A program made the position numbers and the translations under genes. Positions 18,442-27,841 of a stretch of DNA of 64,000 nt are shown here, one piece after another (the first letter of the stretch is position 1; each line of letters begins with the position of its first letter). Source of the stretch: Pseudarthrobacter sp. IC2-21 (lineage in GTDB: Bacteria; Actinomycetota; Actinomycetes; Actinomycetales; Micrococcaceae); NCBI RefSeq assembly GCF_034048115.1, contig NZ_CP139145.1, forward strand, positions 620,001 to 684,000, in the 5' to 3' direction. The notes beneath the pieces were generated by a model. That model saw only the letters and a list, made by a program, of their open reading frames with translations, made no database searches and was not told the origin of the DNA.

Positions 18442-19290
18442 TCAGGAAATTGCTGCGGCGGCCGTGGAAGGGCCCGGGGTGACCCTGTGGGCGCGCCGGT
18501 TGGAACGGAGGTAGAGGTACATGACGGGCGGTACGTAGAGCAGCCAGGCGGCAGCTTCAAACCAGGTTGTGGCAGGGGAGAAGTTCAGGGTTCCCTTGAG
18601 CAGGGTGCCGTACCAGGACGACGGCGGGACGGCGGCTGAGACGTCGAAGGCCAGGGTGTGCAGCCCGGGGAGGATGCCTGCCTCCTGGAAATCGTGGACC
18701 GCGTAGGCCAGCACACCGCCGGCAATGACAATCAGGGCCGCGCCGCTCCAGGTGAAGAACTTTCCGAGGTTGACCTTCAGTGCCCCGCGGTGGAGCAGGT
18801 AGCCCAGGGCCGCCGCCGTGGCCAGTCCAAGCAGCGCACCCAGCAGCGGGGACGCCGAGGAGCCCGAGGACTGGGCGGCCGCCCACAGGAACAATGCGGT
18901 CTCGAGGCCTTCGCGGCCCACAGCCACGGCCGCCACCAGGGCGAGCCCCCAGGCTGTCCCGTCGGACCGCAGGTCCACCCGCGAACGGAGGTCGCTGCCG
19001 AGTGTCCGGGCGGTCCTGGCCATCCAGAACACCATCCAGGTGACAAGCCCTACTGCCAGTACCGACAGGGTGCCGCCAATGGCCTCCTGGGCTTCGAAGG
19101 TGAGTCCGCGCGGGCCGTAGGTGAGCAGGGCGCCGAAAGCGCACGACACGGCCACGGCGAAGCCAACACCCGCCCACATCCGCGGTAGAAGATGCCGCCG
19201 GCCACTCTTGACCAGGTACGCCATCAACAGGACCACGACCAAGGTCGCCTCAAGGCCTTCGCGGAGGCCAATCAGATAGTTTGCAGTCAT
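18442..19290 (-). CDS. efeU: Ferrous/ferric iron permease, FTR1 family
   Basis: Membrane permease with seven hydrophobic segments, 282 residues. The two diagnostic REGLE motifs are both present: REGLEAT at residues 9-15 and REGLETA in the middle of the protein, whose Glu residues line the iron pathway. The ATG at 19290 puts the first motif in the first helix, as usual; an in-frame ATG at 19311 is a possible alternative. It leads the efeUOB operon. The IdeR box at 19321-19339 lies about 31 bases upstream, so iron repression is expected. Confidence 0.93.
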   Translation of the reverse strand: MTANYLIGLREGLEATLVVVLLMAYLVKSGRRHLLPRMWAGVGFAVAVSCAFGALLTYGPRGLTFEAQEAIGGTLSVLAVGLVTWMVFWMARTARTLGSDLRSRVDLRSDGTAWGLALVAAVAVGREGLETALFLWAAAQSSGSSASPLLGALLGLATAAALGYLLHRGALKVNLGKFFTWSGAALIVIAGGVLAYAVHDFQEAGILPGLHTLAFDVSAAVPPSSWYGTLLKGTLNFSPATTWFEAAAWLLYVPPVMYLYLRSNRRAHRVTPGPSTAAAAIS

Positions 19291-19320
19291 TGCGGGTGGA
19301 TACCTCGCGCTCATGGAAGC

Positions 19321-19339
19321 CAAGGTTAGGCTTACCTAA
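19321..19339 (-). promoter_or_regulatory. IdeR/DtxR iron box before efeUOB
   Basis: Minus-strand TTAGGTAAGCCTAACCTTG matches 18 of 19 positions of the DtxR/IdeR consensus. It is placed just ahead of the efeU start, overlapping the likely promoter. Confidence 0.85.
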
Positions 19340-19433
19340 AGTGAGATTACTCAGACCATTCCGAATTATGCAAACTTTATGTGACCTAATCGACGAAACA
19401 TGACGCCTGCCCTCCGCTGGCTATGCTGGCCTC

Positions 19434-20183
19434 ATGCCTGAGCTCGCGGTGTTCCTGCCCACGCTGGTGGGCGTCGGCCTGCTCCTGGCTCTGGCCGTCG
19501 CCGTCTTGCTGGCATTCCGGGTACCGTTCGCATTTTCCCCGGCAGCGGCGATCCTCAGGGGCGCCGTGCAGCTCGCGGCCGTCAGCTTTGTCCTCAGCGG
19601 CGTCATCACGAGTCCGCAGTGGGTGGCCGTCGGGCTGCTGGTGATGTTTACGGTGGCGGCGGTGAGCGCCACCCGGCGGGTGGGCTGCAGCTGGCCCGGC
19701 TTCGCCCTGGTGGGAGGTTCCATGGCCGCCGGCATCGTAGCCACCCTGCTGATCATTTTTGGCACCGGCACCATCGATTTCAGTCCGCGTTATGCCCTGG
19801 CCATCGGCGGGATCGTGATCGGGAACGCGATGACAGTAGCGGTCCTGGCCGGGCGGCGGTTCGCGGAGACAGTGCATGACCACTGGAATGAAGTGGAAGG
19901 CTGGCTGGCGCTGGGAGCCACGCCGCGGCGGGCAACCCTTGATCTGGCCCGGCAATCGGTGCGCGCAGCGCTGATTCCGGCCACCGACCAGACCAAGACC
20001 ACCGGCCTGGTCACCCTCCCGGGCGCCTTCGTGGGCGCCATCTTCGGCGGAATTTCGCCCCTGGAAGCGGGCCGCTTCCAGATCGTGGTGCTCGCGGCGA
20101 TCATGGCGGCCGGAGCAGTCACCGCCGTCCTGGTGATCACCCAGCTGGCGCCGGTCAGGGTGCAGCCGGCGCTGCCCCGCTGA
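19434..20183 (+). CDS. fetB: FetB-like ABC transporter permease (UPF0014)
   Basis: Membrane protein of 249 residues with about seven hydrophobic segments. The UPF0014/FetB signature regions are clear: ILRGAVQLAAVSFVL early, GIVIGNAMTVAVLAGRRFAE in the centre, and DQTKTTGLVTLPGAFVGAIFGG, the strongest landmark of the family. In Escherichia coli FetAB exports iron. Here no FetA ATPase is adjacent, so this half-transporter either pairs with an ATPase elsewhere or acts differently. Its 3' end overlaps the convergent GH76 gene by 29 bases. Position beside efeUOB suggests an iron homeostasis role. Confidence 0.85.
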   Translation: MPELAVFLPTLVGVGLLLALAVAVLLAFRVPFAFSPAAAILRGAVQLAAVSFVLSGVITSPQWVAVGLLVMFTVAAVSATRRVGCSWPGFALVGGSMAAGIVATLLIIFGTGTIDFSPRYALAIGGIVIGNAMTVAVLAGRRFAETVHDHWNEVEGWLALGATPRRATLDLARQSVRAALIPATDQTKTTGLVTLPGAFVGAIFGGISPLEAGRFQIVVLAAIMAAGAVTAVLVITQLAPVRVQPALPR

Positions 20184-21372
20184 TGGCACCCGGGCCAAGG
20201 GTGGCGGCAGCCTCCAGGACCATCCAGGCCTGCAGCTGGGTGGAAAGTTCGACGGCGGCGCCCGCCGGGTAGGTGGCGCTCGCCGGCTGCGCTGCGTGAA
20301 CGGAGAAAATCGGACCGCCGCTGGTGCGCCGGCCCGCCCAGAACGCTTCGGCGGTCGCGCTGACAAGTTCAGCAGCAGTGGTCCGGGTGCCCTCCGGAAG
20401 CCTGGCATCGAGGGCGGCGAGTGCCAGGTATCTGCACAGGATCCCGGTGAAGAGTCCGCCGTCGCCCGTTCCATCGCAGCGGAGGATGCTGGTCCGAACG
20501 CCGGGGGAGCTTCCGGGCGGCACCGCGGGGGCCGGGACGGTCAGGTGTGTATCCACAGCCCTGATCACGGTGGCGGCCCGGCTGAGGTTCTCCTCGCCGC
20601 CAAGCTCCAGCAGTGCCCCAAGCACCGGCCCCTGGTTATAGGTGTAGATGGTGTTCTCCAGCGTGATTTCGCCGGCCGCGTTGAGCCGTGCCCCGTCTCT
20701 GTAAAGGCCTTGTGCCTGATCAAAGAGGACCGCATTGAGCCAGTCCACCAGCCGCTGCGCCTTGGCCTGGTGGCCGGTGCGGGCATAGTAGAGCGCTATC
20801 GGCGCAGTTGCCGGCGTGTTTTTGAAGTCCCGTTTCTTACTCCAGAACGTGCCGCCGCCAAGGTCCTCCGTGGAGGCGGAATCGAACTGAAGCGTCAGGG
20901 TTTTCCGGACCCGGGCATTGCGCCGGCGGCCCGGTTTTCGCGTCTCCTCCGCCAGATCCTGCAGGCGGAGGGTGGCCAGGCCCAGCCAGGCCATGTCGTC
21001 GTAGTAGTTGTTGACGAAGGTGAAGGCATTGCGCAGCCTGATGCCGGTGACCAGCCGGGATGCGAGTTTTCCGGCGCTGGGGTTCCCGGGGCCGTTGAAC
21101 CGGGCCGCCGGCGTGGCACCGTTGCCCAGTTCGCGGCGCCCGGCATCCACCAGGCAGTCCACATAGTGGGCCTGCCACCAGTAGTGCCAGGGGCGGAAGA
21201 GGTTCTGCAGCCGGTTCGAGGGCCAGCTGACCGAGCCGAGGTGGGTTCCGGGCAGGAACATCAGCCGCCGGCCAAAGCGCGATGTCACCGCGCGGGCGGC
21301 CTCGTTCGCGCGGGCCTGCCAGTCGTCCGGTGTCCGGTTTGCAGGTGCGGGGCTGGTGTCCGGCGAAGTCAT
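20155..21372 (-). CDS. Glycoside hydrolase family 76 protein
   Basis: 405 residues without a signal peptide. The catalytic Asp pair of GH76 is visible in NNYYDDMAWLG (about 121-131). Other family segments include WPSNRLQNLFRPWHYWWQAHYVD near the N-terminus and YTYNQGPVLGALLELGG (about 263-279). GH76 enzymes are alpha-1,6-mannanases acting on fungal or mycobacterial mannan backbones; lack of an export signal suggests cytosolic processing of imported oligosaccharides or a non-enzymatic variant. The gene stands alone; its 3' end overlaps fetB by 29 bases, and its 5' end faces the SDR gene across a 134-base divergent promoter region. Confidence 0.87.
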   Translation of the reverse strand: MTSPDTSPAPANRTPDDWQARANEAARAVTSRFGRRLMFLPGTHLGSVSWPSNRLQNLFRPWHYWWQAHYVDCLVDAGRRELGNGATPAARFNGPGNPSAGKLASRLVTGIRLRNAFTFVNNYYDDMAWLGLATLRLQDLAEETRKPGRRRNARVRKTLTLQFDSASTEDLGGGTFWSKKRDFKNTPATAPIALYYARTGHQAKAQRLVDWLNAVLFDQAQGLYRDGARLNAAGEITLENTIYTYNQGPVLGALLELGGEENLSRAATVIRAVDTHLTVPAPAVPPGSSPGVRTSILRCDGTGDGGLFTGILCRYLALAALDARLPEGTRTTAAELVSATAEAFWAGRRTSGGPIFSVHAAQPASATYPAGAAVELSTQLQAWMVLEAAATLGPGAISGAAPAAP

Positions 21373-21442
21373 GCGTCCAGCCTAATGGGCGGCGGCGCCT
21401 GGGCCCCGAAGGCAGGTGCGGGGTGCGGCCGGGCGGTAATTC

Positions 21443-21460
21443 AGTTAACATTCACTAACT
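21443..21460. promoter_or_regulatory. Candidate operator in the GH76/SDR divergent promoter
   Basis: AGTTAACATTCACTAACT has 5-bp inverted arms AGTTA/TAACT with an 8-base centre and lies 47 bases before the SDR start. It has the look of TetR-type operators found before fatty-acid or branched-chain catabolic operons, but the regulator is not in the window. Confidence 0.35.
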
Positions 21461-21506
21461 AATACTCGCCGCCGGCATGCTCGCGGGGCCGCATCAAGGA
21501 GGATGT

Positions 21507-22358
21507 ATGGACGTCAAGGGTACGGTCGCGCTGGTTACGGGCGGGGCATCGGGCCTGGGGGCCGCGACGGCGAGGAGACTGTTCGACGCCGGCGCCTCGG
21601 TGGTGCTGGTTGACCTGCCGTCCTCCGACGGGGCGGCCTACGCCGCAGAGCTGAACGCCGGGAGCGCGGGCACCGGCCCCGCCACCGCCACCGCCACCGC
21701 CACCGGCACCGCCACTGCCACCGGCGCGGGTCCGCGGGCCGTCTTTGCCGCTGCGGACGTTACTAACGAAGCTGACGTCCAGGCCGCCGTCGATACTGCC
21801 GTGGCGCTCGGACCGCTCCGGATCGTGGTCAACTGCGCCGGCGTTGCGACGCCCGGGAAGGTGCTGGGCCGGGACGGCGTCCTGCCGCTGGACGTCTTCA
21901 GCCGCGTTATCCAGGTGAACCTCATCGGGACGTTCAACGTGCTGCGCCTGGCTGCCGCCGCGATGGTGGCCACCGAGCCGGTGAGTACCGACCTGGGCGG
22001 CCCGGAGCGCGGCGTCATCGTCAACACGGCATCGGTGGCGGCCTTCGACGGGCAGATCGGCCAGCCGGCCTACGCCGCGTCGAAAGGGGCGGTGGCCGCG
22101 ATGACCCTGCCGCTGGCCCGGGAACTGGCACGCTCGCTGGTGCGGGTGGTGACCATTGCGCCGGGCATTTTCGAAACACCCATGATGGCAACACTCCCGC
22201 AGGACGCGCAGGATTCGCTCGGGCGGCAGGTTCCGCATCCCTCACGCCTGGGCAAGCCGGCCGAATACGCCAGCCTGGTGGCCCACATTGTGGAGAACGC
22301 CATGCTCAACGGCGAGACCATCCGCCTGGACGGCGCCATCCGGATGGGCCCCAAGTGA
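21507..22358 (+). CDS. Short-chain dehydrogenase/reductase (3-hydroxyacyl-CoA dehydrogenase type-2-like)
   Basis: 283-residue SDR. N-terminal cofactor motif [15 protein letters not shown] (about 11-25), then D39-type VLVDLPSS typical for NAD. The catalytic Ser-Tyr-Lys set falls in [10 protein letters not shown] and [11 protein letters not shown]. An alternating Ala-Thr stretch (about residues 59-73), coded by a GCCACC microsatellite, is inserted after the third strand and is not normal for the family. The ATG at 21507 follows AAGGAGG. The stop overlaps the start of the acyl-CoA dehydrogenase (GTGA), so both work in one acyl-CoA oxidation pathway. Confidence 0.87.
   Translation: MDVKGTVALVTGGASGLGAATARRLFDAGASVVLVDLPSSDGAAYAAELNAGSAGTGPATATATATGTATATGAGPRAVFAAADVTNEADVQAAVDTAVALGPLRIVVNCAGVATPGKVLGRDGVLPLDVFSRVIQVNLIGTFNVLRLAAAAMVATEPVSTDLGGPERGVIVNTASVAAFDGQIGQPAYAASKGAVAAMTLPLARELARSLVRVVTIAPGIFETPMMATLPQDAQDSLGRQVPHPSRLGKPAEYASLVAHIVENAMLNGETIRLDGAIRMGPK
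21681..21725 (+). repeat. GCCACC hexanucleotide microsatellite inside the SDR gene
   Basis: Four perfect GCCACC units followed by imperfect GGCACC, GCCACT and GCCACC. In frame it codes alternating Ala and Thr, broken by Gly. Because the unit is six bases long, changes in copy number would keep the reading frame. Confidence 0.85.
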
Positions 22359-23563
22359 ACGGGCTGCCCGGCGCCGACTTTTTCGCCTTCGAGTCGCTCC
22401 TCAGTCCGAACGAGCAGGCCAAGCTGGCCGAGCTGCGCGAGTTCCTCGCCGCGGAGATCGCCCCGCACGCGGCGGACTGGTGGAACAGGGCCGAATTTCC
22501 CGCGCACATCCTGCCGAAGCTCGCCGCGCTGGAGCTGAGCGCACCGGCGCAACGGGGCTACAGCAACCTCTTCGCCGGCCTGGTCATCGCCGAGATGACG
22601 CGCGTTGACACCTCAATCGCCACATTCTTCCTGGTCCACCACGACCTCTTTGTGGAGTCGCTCTACGGGTTCGGTTCGGAAAGCCAAAAAGAACGGCTGC
22701 TGGCGGATGCCGCCGGCCTGCGCATCACCGGCGCCTTCGCCCTCACCGAACCCGGCCATGGTTCCGACGTCGCCGGCGGCATGGAGACGCGGGCGCGGCG
22801 CATCTCCAGCGCCACGGGAAAGGCCGACGACGGCGGTGACACCTGGGTGCTCAACGGCGCCAAGCGCTGGATCGGCAACGGAACGTTCTGCGATTACATG
22901 CTGGTGTGGGCCGGGGACGAATCCGCAGGCGCCGACGGGGCGCCGGGCGCGGTGCGCGGGTTCATTGTTGATGCTTCGTTGCCGGGCGTGAGCCGGACCC
23001 GGATCGAAAACAAGATTGCGCTCCGGACCGTGCAGAACGCGGACATCGTCTTTAAGGACGTCCAGGTTGCCGAGGCTGACCGGTTCGCGGGGATCAACAG
23101 TTTCGAGGACACCAACCAGTTGCTGCGCGGCTCCCGGATCATGGTGGCCTGGCAGGCGGTGGGGCAGCAGTTGGCGGCGTTCGACGTCGCACGGGAGTAT
23201 GCAGTGGAGCGCCGGCAGTTCGGCCGGCCGCTGGCCAAGTTCCAGCTGATCCAGCAGCAGCTGGTCACCATGCTGGGCAATGCGGTGGCCAGCATGGGCA
23301 TGATGGCCCGGCTCGCCCAGCTCCAGGACGCGGGCGCCGCGGACATGCCCCAAGTGGCCCTCGCCAAGTCCTATACCAGCGCCCGCATGCGCGAGACCGT
23401 GGCGCTGGGCCGCTCCATCCTGGGCGGCAACGGCATCGTGACCGACTACCGGATGGCCAAGATCTTCGCGGACGCCGAGGCCATTTTCACCTACGAAGGC
23501 TCTTACGAAATCAACACGCTGATCGTGGGCCGGGCCGTCACGGGGGTCTCCGCGATCGTCTGA
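22355..23563 (+). CDS. Acyl-CoA dehydrogenase (glutaryl-CoA dehydrogenase-like)
   Basis: FAD flavoenzyme, 402 residues. Motifs: [20 protein letters not shown] (FAD/substrate loop, about 129-148), [17 protein letters not shown] (about 284-300), and [20 protein letters not shown] leading to [18 protein letters not shown], whose Glu in TYEG is in the position of the catalytic base of glutaryl-CoA and short-chain enzymes. GTG start overlaps the SDR stop. Glutaryl-CoA, isovaleryl-CoA or another short-chain substrate cannot be told apart from sequence alone. Electrons would go to ETF, which is not in the window. Confidence 0.88.
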   Translation: MNGLPGADFFAFESLLSPNEQAKLAELREFLAAEIAPHAADWWNRAEFPAHILPKLAALELSAPAQRGYSNLFAGLVIAEMTRVDTSIATFFLVHHDLFVESLYGFGSESQKERLLADAAGLRITGAFALTEPGHGSDVAGGMETRARRISSATGKADDGGDTWVLNGAKRWIGNGTFCDYMLVWAGDESAGADGAPGAVRGFIVDASLPGVSRTRIENKIALRTVQNADIVFKDVQVAEADRFAGINSFEDTNQLLRGSRIMVAWQAVGQQLAAFDVAREYAVERRQFGRPLAKFQLIQQQLVTMLGNAVASMGMMARLAQLQDAGAADMPQVALAKSYTSARMRETVALGRSILGGNGIVTDYRMAKIFADAEAIFTYEGSYEINTLIVGRAVTGVSAIV

Positions 23564-23640
23564 CACGCGCCAGGCGCGCTCACTCCCGGAGGCGAGTAAC
23601 CTCTGATTTAGGGGACCGCCGCAAGTGAACAGGAGCGATC

Positions 23641-24321
23641 ATGAAGATTGCAGTGCTTGGAACCGGAAGTGTGGGGGCCGCCCTTGCTGGAGCCCTGTCA
23701 GCTCTTGGCCACGATGTGGTGGTGGGAACCCGTGACCCGGAGGCCACGCTGGCCCGCACCGAGCCCGGCGCCACCGGGGGGCCGGCGTTTTCCCAGTGGC
23801 ATGCCTCCCACCCGGACATCGCCGTCGCCACGTTCGCCGATGCCGCCGCGGCCAGCGAACTGGTGGTCAACGCGACGAACGGCATGGCCTCACTCAAGGT
23901 TCTGGCTGAGGCCGGCACGGCGAACCTGTCCGGGAAGATCCTGATGGATGTCGCCAACCCGCTTGACCTCTCCCGGGGTTTCCCGCCGTCCCTGAACCCG
24001 GTGAACACAGACAGCCTGGCCGAAGAGATCCAGCGGGCGTTCCCCGAAGCGAAGGTGGTCAAGACGCTGAACACCATGACCAACAGCGTGATGGTTGATC
24101 CCGGGCGCGTAGCCGGCGGAGACCATACCGTGTTCGTCTCGGGCAACGATGCCGGCGCCAAGGCGGCAGTCACCGAGATCCTCACGGCCCTTGGCCATAA
24201 GGACGTCCTTGACCTCGGGGACATCACCACCGCCCGCGGCGCGGAGATGGTCCTGCCCCTCTGGTTGCGCGTATGGGGTGCGCTGGGGACGGGCGAATTC
24301 AATTTCAAGATAGCCCGCTGA
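23641..24321 (+). CDS. F420-dependent NADP oxidoreductase-like protein (NADPH-dependent F420 reductase family)
   Basis: 226 residues. N-terminal Rossmann motif MKIAVLGTGSVGAALAGAL and the second strand VVVGTRDPEAT, whose Arg suggests NADPH. The middle contains DVANPLDLSRGFPPSL and VKTLNTMTNSVMVDP, conserved in this family. Many members in organisms lacking F420 act as NADP-dependent reductases of unknown substrate, so the name is family-level only. A ribosome binding site AGGAG lies about 6 bases before the ATG. The next gene begins 8 bases after its stop. Confidence 0.82.
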   Translation: MKIAVLGTGSVGAALAGALSALGHDVVVGTRDPEATLARTEPGATGGPAFSQWHASHPDIAVATFADAAAASELVVNATNGMASLKVLAEAGTANLSGKILMDVANPLDLSRGFPPSLNPVNTDSLAEEIQRAFPEAKVVKTLNTMTNSVMVDPGRVAGGDHTVFVSGNDAGAKAAVTEILTALGHKDVLDLGDITTARGAEMVLPLWLRVWGALGTGEFNFKIAR

Positions 24322-24329
24322 GTCCCGCC

Positions 24330-24671
24330 GTGAACGTGGAGGCCCTGGCAACCATCGTGGTTTGCGCGGCGCTGATTGCGTGCTCCGCGCTCGCAGGAAT
24401 TTCTGTCATGAAGCGGGGCGTCGCTTCCAAGGGCGCCACCGGAACGCTGGGGAGCGTGCTGAGCATGATGGACCCCGCCACCGGGGCGCCTACCAGGCAG
24501 GAGGCGGCCGCCGCCCGGGAAGAGCAGAAACAGCAGCGCCACGAAGCGGCGGAGTCCGGAAAGGGCTTCGGGCCGTACGGGGTTTACGGCGGTAAGGTCA
24601 CCATCCAGGGTCCGCCCGCGCCCGGAAAACCCGCTCCAGGGGCGCCGGTCAAGCGGACGGACATCTTCTGA
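24330..24671 (+). CDS. Small single-pass membrane protein, unknown function
   Basis: 113 residues from a GTG at 24330 (9 bases after the previous gene's stop). One hydrophobic segment near the N-terminus (LATIVVCAALIACSALAGISV, about 5-26) is followed by a basic loop MKRG, then a charged, Gln/Lys/Ala-rich segment and a Pro/Gly-rich tail ending VKRTDIF. No family recognised. It is likely anchored with its tail in the cytoplasm. Cotranscription with the NADP-binding protein is probable. Confidence 0.65.
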   Translation: MNVEALATIVVCAALIACSALAGISVMKRGVASKGATGTLGSVLSMMDPATGAPTRQEAAAAREEQKQQRHEAAESGKGFGPYGVYGGKVTIQGPPAPGKPAPGAPVKRTDIF

Positions 24672-24783
24672 GACGGATTCCCGCTTCGCCATCGGGTGCG
24701 GGTAGCATCGGGAGGTAGTAACGCGGCTCACAGTATCCAGCGCAGTGTACGAGCCAAGTCCGAACCCTCGAAAGACAGTTTCC

Positions 24784-27606
24784 ATGGCTAACACTGCAGT
24801 GAATCCCACCACCGATCTCGCCTCTGAACTGAGGGCCGATGTCCGGCGGGTCACGTCCCTCCTGGGCGAATCCCTGGTCCGCCAGCACGGTCCGGAGCTC
24901 CTGAGCCTGGTGGAGCAGGTCCGGCTCCTCACCAAGGAGTCCAAGGAAGCAGCCCGCGGAGGCGCCGATGCCACCGGCCCGTGGAGCGCGCACGACGTCG
25001 TCGAACAGGTCCGTGAGCTGCTGGGCTCCCTGCCGATTGAGCAGGCAACCGACCTGGTGCGCGCCTTTGCCTTCTATTTCCACCTGGCCAACGCCGCCGA
25101 GCAGGTCCACCGCGTCCGCACCCTGCGGACCCGGCCGGAAAAGGACGGCTGGCTGGCCAAAGCCGTGGCCGAGATCGCGGCGCAGGCAGGATCCGCACGG
25201 CTTCAGGAAGTGGTGAACGGGCTGGACGTCCGGCCCATCTTCACAGCCCACCCCACCGAGGCCTCGCGCCGTTCAGTATTGGATAAAATCCGCAAAATCT
25301 CCGACGTTCTGGCCCAGCCCACCAAGGAAGGCACCTCAGCGCGACGCCGGCAGGACCGCCAGCTGTCAGAGGTCATCGACCAGATGTGGCAGACCGACGA
25401 ACTGCGCCAGGTGCGTCCCACCCCGGTGGACGAAGCCCGCAACGCCATCTACTACCTTGGCGGCATCCTGACCGACGCCATGCCCGAGATCCTCTCGGAC
25501 TTCTCCGACCTGCTCGCCGAGCACGGCGTCAGCCTCGCATCCCAGGATGCTCCCATTAAGTTCGGTTCCTGGATCGGCGGCGACCGTGACGGCAACCCCA
25601 ACGTCACGGCAGGGGTCACCCGCGAAATCCTGCAGATCCAGAACCAGCACGCGGTCCGCATCAGCATCGCCATGATGGATGAACTGATCTCCATCCTGTC
25701 CAACTCCACTTCCTTGTCCGGCGCGGATCAGGGCCTGCTGGACTCGATCGAGGCGGACCTGAAAAAACTCCCGGGCCTGGACCGCCGCGTCCTGGAGCTC
25801 AACGCCCAGGAGCCCTACCGCCTCAAGCTCACCTGCATCAAGGCCAAGCTGATCAACACGGGCAAGCGGGTAGCTGTGGACTCCGCCCACGAGCACGGCC
25901 GCGACTACAGGTCCACGGCCGAACTCCTGGCGGACCTGGAACTGCTGGAACTCTCGCTCCGCAACCACTCGGCGTCGCTCGTTGCCGACGGTGCCCTGGC
26001 CCGCGTCCGGCGCGCCGTCGCATCCTTCGGCCTGCACCTGGCCACCCTGGACATCCGCGAGCACGCGGACCACCACCACGACGCCGTGGGCCAGCTCATG
26101 GACCGGATCGGCGGCCCCGGCCTCCGCTACGCCGAACTGAGCCGTGCCGAGCGCTTCGAGGTGCTGGGTTCGGAACTCGCCTCACGCCGTCCGCTCTCCG
26201 GCCACCCCATTAAGCTCGACGGCGTTGCGGACGGAACGTACGACGTCTTCCGTGAGATCCGGCGGGCGTTGCGCACCTACGGCCCTGACGTCATCGAGAC
26301 CTACATCATCTCCATGACCCGCGGCGCGGACGACGTCCTTGCAGCGGCGGTCCTGGCCCGTGAGGCCGGCCTGATCAACCTGTTCGGGGAGTCGCCGTAC
26401 GCCAAGATCGGCTTCGCACCGCTGCTGGAAACCGTGGAAGAACTGCGGGCCTCCGCGGAGATCGTGGACCAGCTGCTGTCCGTCCCGTCCTACCGCGACC
26501 TGGTCAGGCTCCGCGGCGACGTCCAGGAAATCATGCTGGGCTACTCGGACTCCAACAAGGAATCCGGCGTGATGACCAGCCAGTGGGAGATCCATAAAAC
26601 CCAGCGGAACCTGCGTGACGTCGCGGCCAAGCACGGCGTCCGGGTCAGGCTGTTCCATGGCCGCGGCGGGTCCGTGGGCCGCGGCGGCGGCCCCACGTAC
26701 GATGCCATCATGGCCCAGCCGAACGGCGTGCTGGAAGGCGAGATCAAATTCACCGAACAGGGCGAGGTCATCTCGGACAAGTACTCGCTGCCCGAGCTGG
26801 CCCGGGAAAATCTGGAGCTCTCTCTCGCAGCGGTCCTGCAGGGCTCCGCGCTGCACCGCGATCCGCGGACTTCGGACGACCAGCGCGAACGCTACGGGCA
26901 CGTCATGGAAACCATCTCTGACGGCGCGTTCGACCGGTACCGCAGGCTCATTGACGATCCCGACCTGCCCGCCTACTTCCTGGCCTCCACCCCGGTGGAA
27001 CAGCTCGGCTCGCTGAACATCGGCTCGCGCCCGTCCAAGCGCCCGGATTCCGGGGCCGGCCTGGAGGGTCTCCGCGCCATCCCGTGGGTATTCGGCTGGA
27101 CCCAGTCCCGGCAGATCGTGCCGGGCTGGTTCGGCGTGGGCTCGGGCCTGAAGGCAGCCCGCGAGTCCGGCCACTCCGCCCAGTTGGTGGAGATGATGGA
27201 ACAGTGGCACTTCTTCCGGTCCGTGCTCTCCAACGTGGAGATGACCCTGGCCAAAACGGATCTGGACATCGCCGGCTACTACGTGGCCACGCTGGTTCCC
27301 GAGGAACTGCACCGGATCTTCCGCACGATCCGTGAGGAGTACGAGCTCACGGTCACCGAAATCCAGAACCTGACCGGTGAGAATGTCCTCCTGGACGCCC
27401 AGCCCACACTGAAGCGTTCGCTGGAAATCCGGGACCAGTACCTGGACCCGATCAGCTACCTGCAGGTGGAGCTGCTCCGGCGCATCCGTGCCGCCCAGGG
27501 TTCACCGGACGAAAGCCTGACCAACACGGAGATCGACGAAAGCCTCCAGCGGGCCATGCTGATCACGGTCAACGGAGTGGCCGCGGGCCTGCGCAACACC
27601 GGCTAA
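24784..27606 (+). CDS. ppc: Phosphoenolpyruvate carboxylase
   Basis: Anaplerotic enzyme forming oxaloacetate from PEP and bicarbonate, 940 residues, normal for the family. Visible signatures: [14 protein letters not shown] with the catalytic His (about 154-167), the Gly-rich loop [16 protein letters not shown] (about 625-640), [10 protein letters not shown], and the conserved C-terminus [11 protein letters not shown] that forms part of the active site. The ATG at 24784 is preferred to an in-frame GTG at 24745 because homologues begin close to the [10 protein letters not shown] segment. Convergent with the ABC ATPase gene; a nested repeat array lies between them. Confidence 0.96.
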   Translation: MANTAVNPTTDLASELRADVRRVTSLLGESLVRQHGPELLSLVEQVRLLTKESKEAARGGADATGPWSAHDVVEQVRELLGSLPIEQATDLVRAFAFYFHLANAAEQVHRVRTLRTRPEKDGWLAKAVAEIAAQAGSARLQEVVNGLDVRPIFTAHPTEASRRSVLDKIRKISDVLAQPTKEGTSARRRQDRQLSEVIDQMWQTDELRQVRPTPVDEARNAIYYLGGILTDAMPEILSDFSDLLAEHGVSLASQDAPIKFGSWIGGDRDGNPNVTAGVTREILQIQNQHAVRISIAMMDELISILSNSTSLSGADQGLLDSIEADLKKLPGLDRRVLELNAQEPYRLKLTCIKAKLINTGKRVAVDSAHEHGRDYRSTAELLADLELLELSLRNHSASLVADGALARVRRAVASFGLHLATLDIREHADHHHDAVGQLMDRIGGPGLRYAELSRAERFEVLGSELASRRPLSGHPIKLDGVADGTYDVFREIRRALRTYGPDVIETYIISMTRGADDVLAAAVLAREAGLINLFGESPYAKIGFAPLLETVEELRASAEIVDQLLSVPSYRDLVRLRGDVQEIMLGYSDSNKESGVMTSQWEIHKTQRNLRDVAAKHGVRVRLFHGRGGSVGRGGGPTYDAIMAQPNGVLEGEIKFTEQGEVISDKYSLPELARENLELSLAAVLQGSALHRDPRTSDDQRERYGHVMETISDGAFDRYRRLIDDPDLPAYFLASTPVEQLGSLNIGSRPSKRPDSGAGLEGLRAIPWVFGWTQSRQIVPGWFGVGSGLKAARESGHSAQLVEMMEQWHFFRSVLSNVEMTLAKTDLDIAGYYVATLVPEELHRIFRTIREEYELTVTEIQNLTGENVLLDAQPTLKRSLEIRDQYLDPISYLQVELLRRIRAAQGSPDESLTNTEIDESLQRAMLITVNGVAAGLRNTG

Positions 27607-27621
27607 CCCCCCACCCCTTCG

Positions 27622-27788
27622 GACGCTCTCTCACTTAATGCGGGTTTTTTCCAAACGCTCTATCACTTAAAGTGGGTTCCCCCCTGACGCTCTATCACTC
27701 TCCTGAGGAAAGTGATAGAGCGTCGACCGAAAGGGCACTTTAAGTGATAGAGCGTTGGTGGATTTTGGGTATTAAGTGATAGAGCGTC
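27622..27788. repeat. Nested inverted-repeat array, six copies of an ACGCTCTATCACTTAA-type unit
   Basis: Three forward copies (27622-27638, 27655-27670, 27686-27699) are mirrored by three reverse copies (27711-27724, 27740-27756, 27772-27788). The inner pair makes a hairpin with a short loop; the middle pair forms perfect 21-bp arms (27654-27674 against 27736-27756). It lies between convergent genes and probably serves as a two-way terminator or REP-type element. It accounts for most of the 27607-27841 gap. Confidence 0.8.
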
Positions 27789-27841
27789 AGCACACGGCAG
27801 ACGTTCTTGCAGTAAATGCGGGTTTTCGTGACGACGCCCGT

